64,000 bases of DNA from Mucor racemosus (lineage: Eukaryota > Mucoromycota > Mucoromycetes > Mucorales > Mucoraceae). This document shows positions 57,466 to 64,000 of this stretch, in pieces; the first letter of the stretch is position 1; each line of letters starts with the position of its first letter. The position numbers and the translations under genes were made by a program. The stretch is taken from contig JAPEHQ010000006.1 in assembly GCA_027405735.1 (NCBI GenBank), positions 2,232,001-2,296,000 on the forward strand, read 5' to 3'. The notes under the pieces were generated by a model. That model did no database searches and had not been told where the DNA came from. It worked only from the letters and a program-made list of their open reading frames with translations.

Positions 57466-59039
57466 ATGCTTGATGATTTTGAGGATATCCCAGAGCTTGT
57501 TCCAGCAGCAACACCAATGTAATATAGTGTTTCAATTGAACGGAATGCAGTACTAATCCCCTAGTTTTTTTCATAGTGAACTACCAAAATCAACTACTGA
57601 AGAAGAGCTACACAAAAAGATTCCAGTTACTATTGTCACTGGTAACGTTTCAATGCCATTATAATGCAACTGGCATATTGAACTAATTCTTCCTTTACAA
57701 ATTTAGGGTTCCTTGGTAGCGGAAAAACTACTCTGCTAAACTACATTTTGACTGAGAAACACGATAAAAAAATTGCAGTAATTCTGAATGAATTCGGAGA
57801 AAGTAAATACACATTATAACACAACAGCAAATATACTCATGTGGTGATTTTTTATTTAGGTAGTGATATTGAAAAGAGCCTCTCTGTGAATCAAGATGGC
57901 AATCTTTACGAAGAATGGTTGGAACTTCGTAATGGTTGTTTGTGCTGTTCCACAAAGTATGTTCATTGACATGTATTATTTGTATTAATGCTAATAGATT
58001 TCTGGCTTTTTTTTTTAGGGATGTTGGAGTCAAAGCTATTGAAAATTTGATGGAAAAGAAGGGAAAGTTTGATTATATCTTATTGGAAACTAGTGGGTTG
58101 GCTGATCCTGGACCCATTGCATCCATGTTTTGGCTAGATGATAGTTTAGGAAGCGAAATTTATCTTGATGGTATTGTTACTTTGGTAGATGCTAAGCATA
58201 TTAGAGATCACATGAATGAAAAGAGGGAAGACGTTATGATCAATGAGGCTTTAAAGTAAGTTGTATAATCAGCTTTTATGATTTCTCTATACTTATATGA
58301 TGTTATAGGCAAGTGGCTATTGCTGATCGTATTGTCATCAATAAGAAGGACTTATTGGACGAAAATGAATTGGATCAATTAAAGCAAGATTTGGCATCCA
58401 TTAACACTGTTGCAGACATGATTGTTACAGAAAGATCAAAGTATGCGGCTCATGTATAGATAAAACCAAAGATTTATTGACACCCTTCATTAGAATTCCT
58501 TTGGATTATGTTCTTGATATCAACGCTTATGATGTTAATAATGCTGATGCTCTTGTACATCAAACCGAAAAGATTCAAGAACATGGTAGCCAACATGCTC
58601 ATCAAATCAGCCATGTACGTACTCAAAAAGCGCTTTATACATTAGTGACTAATTTATCATATCTTTATAGGATATCCAAACAGTATGTATTCAATTTGAT
58701 CAACAACTCGATACTATTGTAGATTTCGAAAATTGGATTCAAGAGCTTTTGTGGGAAAAGAAAATCTTAGGCACTGATGATCAAGATCCTGTTACTGTTC
58801 TTAGATTAAAGGGCATTTTATACCCTCCTAAAGACAAACTAGTAGAGAACGGTGAAAGAAAAAGAATGGTTATTCAAGGTGTTCAAGATTTATATGACAT
58901 TCAAGAAGGATTTGCAGGTGAAGATATCAGTCAAGATGATACTTCTAGTAAGATTGTGTTAATCGGAAAGAATTTGAACAAGGATAAAATCTCGACATCC
59001 TTTACAAACACATTGGGAATCAAACATAAAATTATTTAA
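57466..59039 (+). CDS. ZNG1: ZNG1-type zinc-metallochaperone GTPase (CobW/COG0523)
   Basis: Eight exons (57466-57518, 57577-57641, 57707-57802, 57860-57956, 58019-58255, 58309-58440, 58494-58614, 58671-59039) join in phase to 389 aa, the eukaryotic ZNG1 length. Motifs: Walker [10 protein letters not shown], the metal-binding [15 protein letters not shown] (switch region), VINKKD for guanine binding, and the C-terminal CobW domain ending LGIKHKII. Eukaryotic ZNG1 delivers zinc to methionine aminopeptidase 1. The N-terminal docking motif is CPELVP in the human protein but reads IPELVP here, so the cysteine is absent. All GTPase motifs are intact. Its stop codon overlaps that of the convergent RING gene. 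Confidence 0.95.
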
Positions 59040-59914
59040 TAAAAAATTAGAAATCTTTTCCACCTATTTGTATTATTAGAAGAGGAACTATCCACTTCTT
59101 CAGGGGCAACTGTAGTAGGATCATTTTGTTCATTAGCTATGCTCTTCTTGGGTATTTGGCTACAATCGTATTTACAAAGAGGGCATTCAGCACATTTGGT
59201 GGTCAGCCATGGATCTACAGTGCATATTTAATTAAGGCTAAAGATATTTAAAAACGCATATAATGTACATACCTATGCATTTACAGTGATATTCATGCTC
59301 ACATGGAAGTTTTCGAATGGATGAACCTATTATAATATTATCCAAACATATTACACATACAGGTTGATCTTCATTTGACGCTCGATGATTCTCTGTCATT
59401 GTTTGTTTGGGGAATAGTTTTTCGAGTTGGGATTCTTCAAATATTTGCTTACCCATAGGTAGCATTTCTACTGGAATAGGTATTAATCCTTGCTCTATCA
59501 AGTATTGCTGCCTTTTTCTTTTTCTCCAAATATGCCAATGCATTATCACTAGGATCAACATTAATACCTGTCCTATTACAGTTTTGTATGTATTTACCTG
59601 ATGCCAAGAAGCTTGTTACTAATAATATTGACACAATCAGTAGAGTTACCTCCCAGGCGTTGATTCCACCGGAACTTGATGGTAATAATAATAATCGTAC
59701 ATAAGGTTTTACACTTAAAGTAGTACCCAGAGCAGAAGGCGGGACAATTTTATATAACATCAATTTGTGAAATATTTCTTCTCCCACATTTAAACCCACA
59801 AAATATACAGTAATGGTAATATTGGTCCCAGAAGGCACCTAATGTATACAGATAAAATTAATTTTTCTATTATGAACCTCCTTTATCAGCTTATTGTATA
59901 CAGCCTCATCCCCC

Positions 59915-59963
<49 letters not shown>

Positions 59964-60598
59964 CGTCTTTTTTTCTCCTGATTTTTTTTTGTGAAATCAA
60001 GCATGGCAACTTTTTGTATTTGTAACACGATAATCAGGAGTCTTGACAATACCAGTTATATAGGTATCTATGAGACAATACTAACCATAAGAGATTGCTC
60101 CACATTATCATGAAGAATTTCAGGCCCATACATGACTGCACCAATAGCGCCTTGAGTTTGTGCTTTTAAAATGCTATCAAGGATTGTTGCATTGCAATGA
60201 TTATCATTTTTCTGATTAATAAGAGCTATTCTGGGTAATCCATTTGGTAATGAAGGATCTAACGGTTGATCATTATTACAATTTTGAGTATCTTGGTTAT
60301 ACAAAACTCCCTTGAGGCCGATTTCGTTAGGCTGCGTCAAATTAGATGCTGATTTGATATTGGTATTGTAGAATACAGGAGTATAACTATTATCTGTATG
60401 AGCTAATGTAGATGAATTGGAGTAAACCCAAACCACATCTAATAATTAAAAAGTTATTTTACAATGATTTGAATACAAGATCGAATACTTGCCCTGAGTA
60501 ATTGATGTTTGTGAAGAGGAAAACAAGCTTGATTCGACATGTTTTAATAGAGTAAACCATAAGAAGATGATATACAAAGTCGAGTGTTCAAAGTGCAT
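59036..60598 (-). CDS. PA-TM-RING E3 ubiquitin ligase
   Basis: Five exons (60598-60493, 60438-60086, 59838-59598, 59548-59273, 59214-59036) give 384 aa. A signal peptide opens MHFEHSTLYIIFLWFTLL. A luminal protease-associated region includes GLKGVLYN and QGAIGAVMYGP. One transmembrane helix (AWEVTLLIVSILLVTSFLAS) is followed by basic WRKRKRQQ. A cytosolic RING-H2 finger follows: CVIC, then CEHEYHCKCI, then CPLC. Such ligases sit in endosomal or vacuolar membranes and ubiquitinate membrane cargo; the substrate is unknown. Intron 1 uses a GC donor (GCAAGT). Intron 2 is about 247 bp and holds a (CT)n tract. Intron 3 is 49 nt. Confidence 0.9.
59917..59960. repeat. (CT)n microsatellite in an intron of the RING gene
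   Basis: About 22 CT dinucleotides after a C-run, inside intron 2 (59839-60085) of the minus-strand gene, so the transcript would carry (GA)n. Confidence 0.92.
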
Positions 60599-60863
60599 AA
60601 CCAAGTTGATGTATTTAAGACAAATGAATTATAAGTGCAGTTAATATTTAATATGTACAATGTCAAGATAATTCATTACAATGCTTTGTAAGTTCAAAGC
60701 AAGTGAAAGAAAGTGTATTTTTCAACTAAATCAATGCAAATCCTTCACTTAATCAAGTGTAATCAAGGGGTAACACTAAAATAAACAGGTTTCTTATCCT
60801 TATTTCCCTTGGTAAACTTTTTGTTTATTATTAATACAATGCAAAAAAAAAAAATCAAACGTT

Positions 60864-63453
60864 CTATGGGGTTTCAGCCATGATTCGAATGCTCTCGATA
60901 ACTTGCTGTACATTTGGTAAAAGCCAGTTTGCTTGTGTTTTTTGATCTTCATTACCAACCAACACTGCAAACTTTTGATGTTCATACAGATCAGATTTCT
61001 TTAACGTTTTAAACATATCCTCGTCCGTACGATCATCTCCACAGCACATGACAAAATCGAATGGAGTGTTTGAAGAAGCGAGCAATCTCTTTAAAATTTC
61101 ACCCTTGTTGACACATGATGGTCGTACCTCGAGATTTTTCTTACCTACTAATACTTCAACAGGTAATTTACTTAATATAGCTTGCTCTAAATGGTTTTGG
61201 CATTCTTTAGCTTGGAAAGCACCGTATTCTGGATCCGCGAGTCGATAATGCCATGTGAGTGCACATCGCTTATGCTCAATAAAACTGCCAGTTGTACGTT
61301 CGGTATAGTATGTAAAGATCTCTAATACGTCATTCTTCCAACTCATATCAAGGTGTTCAGTCAAATTGACCCATTTTTTACTGTTGGGATATCGCATAAA
61401 TGAGCCATGTTCTGCACTCATACCGAGATTTTCAATATGTCCCAACCAATTATTTAGGGCATTTTCATCTCTACCGGAAATGATCCATACTTCATTGCGT
61501 GGATCTTGACATAGAACTGTCAAATATTGTAGCATATCTTTGGGAGGAACTGCAGCCATGGGCGTCTTTTTAATTGGAGTTAATGTACCCTAAATACAAT
61601 TACAACAATTAGTTTTCAATATATCAGATTCTTTAAAGAATATTTACATCGTAATCGAAACAGATTAATCTCTTTTTTGAATTACGGTATTGATCACGAA
61701 GGTATTCCAATTTTAATTTTGGTGTATTCTTGCTTTGTTCTGATAATAAACATGTGTGTAGTAACATCCTGACGAATGAATGCGCCCAAAATGAAGTCGT
61801 ATTTGATTGAACATGAGCTAATAATTGCTGATAAATAAGTTAATATGATGTATAATGTATCCAGATCAAATACTATACCATATGTCTAGCTAATTTCTCT
61901 TCTTCAGGCATGAGTAATGCATCATTGATAGCTTTAGCCACACCTGAATAATCCCAAGGATTTACTAATAAAGCTGATCCCATTGAGCCTGCAGTACCCG
62001 TCAATTCTGATACAATTAAAGACCCATGTTTTTCTTGCTGGCACATGACATATTCGGAACATGTTGTATTTATACCATCTCTTACAGCTGTAATTAATGC
62101 AGCATCTGCTGTCGATAATAATGCATAATATTCATCTGTTTGAATCTGATGATGATAATGATAGACTGGACTCCATTCCAAACTCCCAATATTTCCATTA
62201 ATATGTGCTACCATTTCTGATACTTTGTGTTCATTTTTCAAACTATCTGCTGAATTTGCGTCTGTTACTTGAATCAATACAACTTTATTCTGCCATTGTG
62301 GATAATCCAAAAGGAATTTTTCAAATGCAGCCAATTTCTGTAATACACCTTGAACCAGATCAATCTTATCTCTCCCAACAAGAATCTTCTTATCAGAATA
62401 CATCTCAGTGATAGCTTTAATCTTTGGTACAACATCTGAGCTTTTTCGAATAGAGTCTACAGCATCTACATCTATACCAATTGGAAATGTACCAACATGA
62501 CAAAAATGTCCATCATTTTCTACTCCTTCTGGGGAACTTTCATATCCTAAAACTCGGGTAGATGTTGAAATAAAATGTCTTGCATTGGCATACGTTTGAA
62601 ATCCAACTAGATTTGCACCCAACATTCCTTTAAGAATCTCTTGTCTCTCTATTTTGAAACTGTTGGTTTAGAAAAAAAAATGAAATGTGCGTTGTCATTT
62701 TGTATTACTTTACTAGGTAAACATCGAAAAATTTCTGAACTAGGAAATGGAGAATGTACAAATAACCCAATTCGTGCTTTTGGTAATTTATTTCGTACCA
62801 TATCTGGTACTAGTAGTAAATGATAATCATGAATCCAAATAGTATCCCCTGTTTGATATTGTTCCACAATCAGATCTGCGTACTTTTGATTTACTGCTTC
62901 ATAAAAATTCCATTGAGTTTTCTCTATACGACCATCAGTTGCATCATTCCAAATTATATAATTAAATAATGGCCACAATACTATATATTTTGAGATTAAG
63001 TATATCATGTACAATGCAATATATAAAATACATACAGGTTTTACAGTAACCATGGTAATGTCCAGCAATACTTTCGCCATCTAAAAATAAGGGTATGCAG
63101 TTATGTTCCTGTTGCAACTGGGTTGTCATGGCAACCTTTTCTTTCTCTGAGAGTGTTGATTCATCGATTTCAAGTCGATTGACATCTTCGGATGAACTCA
63201 GTGATTTTTCATACATTTTTCCAGTCCAACCAATACATATTGTTTCCCATTCGTCAATTAATGAATGCATACCAGCATACATAGCAGCATGTCCATGTCG
63301 AGAAGTAAAGCTCCAGTGAAGTCTTTCATCTTCTTTGATATCATGGCTTACTTGAAAAGGGATTTGATGAGTAACATGAATGATTCGACCTTGGTTTTTA
63401 TCAGGTGCTAATAAGGGTAGGAAACGAAAATTATCACTGTTGTCAATATTCAT
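60864..63453 (-). CDS. TPS2: Trehalose-6-phosphate phosphatase with synthase-like domain (TPS2 type)
   Basis: Five exons (63453-63036, 62980-62714, 62648-61879, 61827-61648, 61589-60864) give 786 aa. The N-terminal GT20 domain shows RIIHVTHQIPF, WIHDYHLLLVP, GTFPIGID and NTTCSEYVMCQ. In the donor-binding loop, VGRDKIDLVQG replaces the VGVDRLDYIKG of active synthases, so it is probably non-catalytic, as in other TPS2-type proteins. The C-terminal HAD phosphatase has DYDGTLTPI (split by intron 4), ISGRDE, and GDDRTDEDMF with its acid residues intact. It removes phosphate from trehalose-6-phosphate in the cytosol, in the TPS complex, for stress protection and spore reserves. The intron 2 acceptor was chosen by phase; a neighbouring site would change one or two residues. 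Confidence 0.94.
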
Positions 63454-63853
63454 CCTTTTATTTTTTTTTATTATAAAATTAAGCGAAACAGAAAAAAAAA
63501 GCGATATATAAACCAGGGTTGATTGGAAAAACTACTAATGCAGAACCACTGGCTTTCAATAAATTACTGAGAGGATACATGTGTATCCAATGTAGATCAC
63601 GTATCTGTCTCAAGTGCTATTAACTAAAAAACATTGAGTCTATATGAGATCTTGTTAAATTTTAATCTAGGTTCCAAACATCTCGTTTTTACCTCTCGGC
63701 AGGCAAGACAATTGCAACTATGAGCAATCATCCTTGGCCGGGATACCATAAATACATGAATAACCAAATTTAAATTTATATGTTAAATGAATATGAATTG
63801 TGTGTTTTTATTAATTTGTTGCAACAGCACGTTTGATGACTGATTTGAATAGT
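63454..63853. other. Intergenic upstream of TPS2
   Basis: 400 bp between TPS2 and the 3' end of the next gene on the same strand. It should hold the TPS2 promoter. No convincing stress element was identified. Confidence 0.5.
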
Positions 63854-64000
63854 TTATTTGAAAACTTTACCATCAACACAATCATCGAATTCCCAAGCGA
63901 GATACTTGTAGAATTCCTCCTTCTTCTCCTCATATTGAGAGGGCTCAATCTTTTGGAAATCATAAGATCCGTAATCAGCAGCATCATAGATTTCATAAGG
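63854..64000 (-). CDS. C-terminal 48 codons of an unidentified protein
   Basis: The minus strand is open from the right edge to a TAA at 63854-63856. The sequence is acidic and aromatic: YEIYDAADYGSYDF, then KKEEFYKYLAWEFDDCVDG, ending KVFK. It has good codon use and clearly belongs to a real gene running off the window. Tyr and Trp richness suggests a folded enzyme end, but I do not recognise the family. Confidence 0.75.
   Translation of the reverse strand, partial: PYEIYDAADYGSYDFQKIEPSQYEEKKEEFYKYLAWEFDDCVDGKVFK

Noticed and set aside
59449..59838. 129-codon continuous reading of the RING gene's third exon without an intron
   Set aside because: It runs out of the transmembrane/RING frame; removing the 49-nt intron at 59549-59597 restores the basic stop-transfer and the RING finger.
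63811..63996. 61-codon minus-strand ORF rich in Met and Arg at the right edge
   Set aside because: Out of frame with the acidic, codon-balanced reading that ends at 63854; it is a shadow.

Overview
The window is AT-rich nuclear DNA from a filamentous fungus. Its intron-rich genes (introns mostly about 50-70 bp), gene content and repeat types fit an early-diverging fungus of the Mucoromycota/Mucorales type. That lineage is my inference from protein character; no search was run.

Layout. (1) 1-8 kb: the 5' part of a Pro/Gln-rich protein gene, a decayed ORF, a Rac1 GTPase and isocitrate lyase. (2) 8-12.5 kb: a repeat block with a MITE-like hAT derivative, a captured fragment of a dynein intermediate chain gene, and an LTR. 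(3) 12.7-22.8 kb: tRNA-Gly(GCC), a membrane-anchored metallophosphatase (PPN2-like), AP-1 mu adaptin, an F-box/LRR protein divergent from an ARMH3-like Golgi protein, and two small uncertain genes. (4) About 23-57 kb: a roughly 34-kb transposon island. It holds a complete Ty3/gypsy chromovirus with LTRs that look identical, an intact Tc1-like element with 213-bp inverted repeats, a second Tc1/mariner element broken by a frameshift, a complete hAT element with an 864-aa spliced transposase, solo LTRs of at least two families, several dispersed non-coding repeat families, and a 21-bp minisatellite. (5) 57.4-64 kb: ZNG1 (CobW-type GTPase), a PA-TM-RING ubiquitin ligase convergent with it and overlapping by 4 bp, a TPS2-type trehalose-phosphate synthase/phosphatase, and the 3' end of an unidentified gene.

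The host genes are single-copy housekeeping functions: glyoxylate cycle, trehalose metabolism, clathrin-adaptor and Golgi traffic, Rho-type polarity signalling, zinc handling and ubiquitination. They form no pathway cluster. Several multi-exon models were rebuilt by hand, and each one below closes in frame across every junction.

The most interesting content is the transposon stratigraphy. An 8-bp target duplication delimits the hAT element. It sits in a solo LTR that itself sits in an older repeat, and a paralogous empty site lies elsewhere in the window. I found no evidence of a new defence or biosynthetic system.
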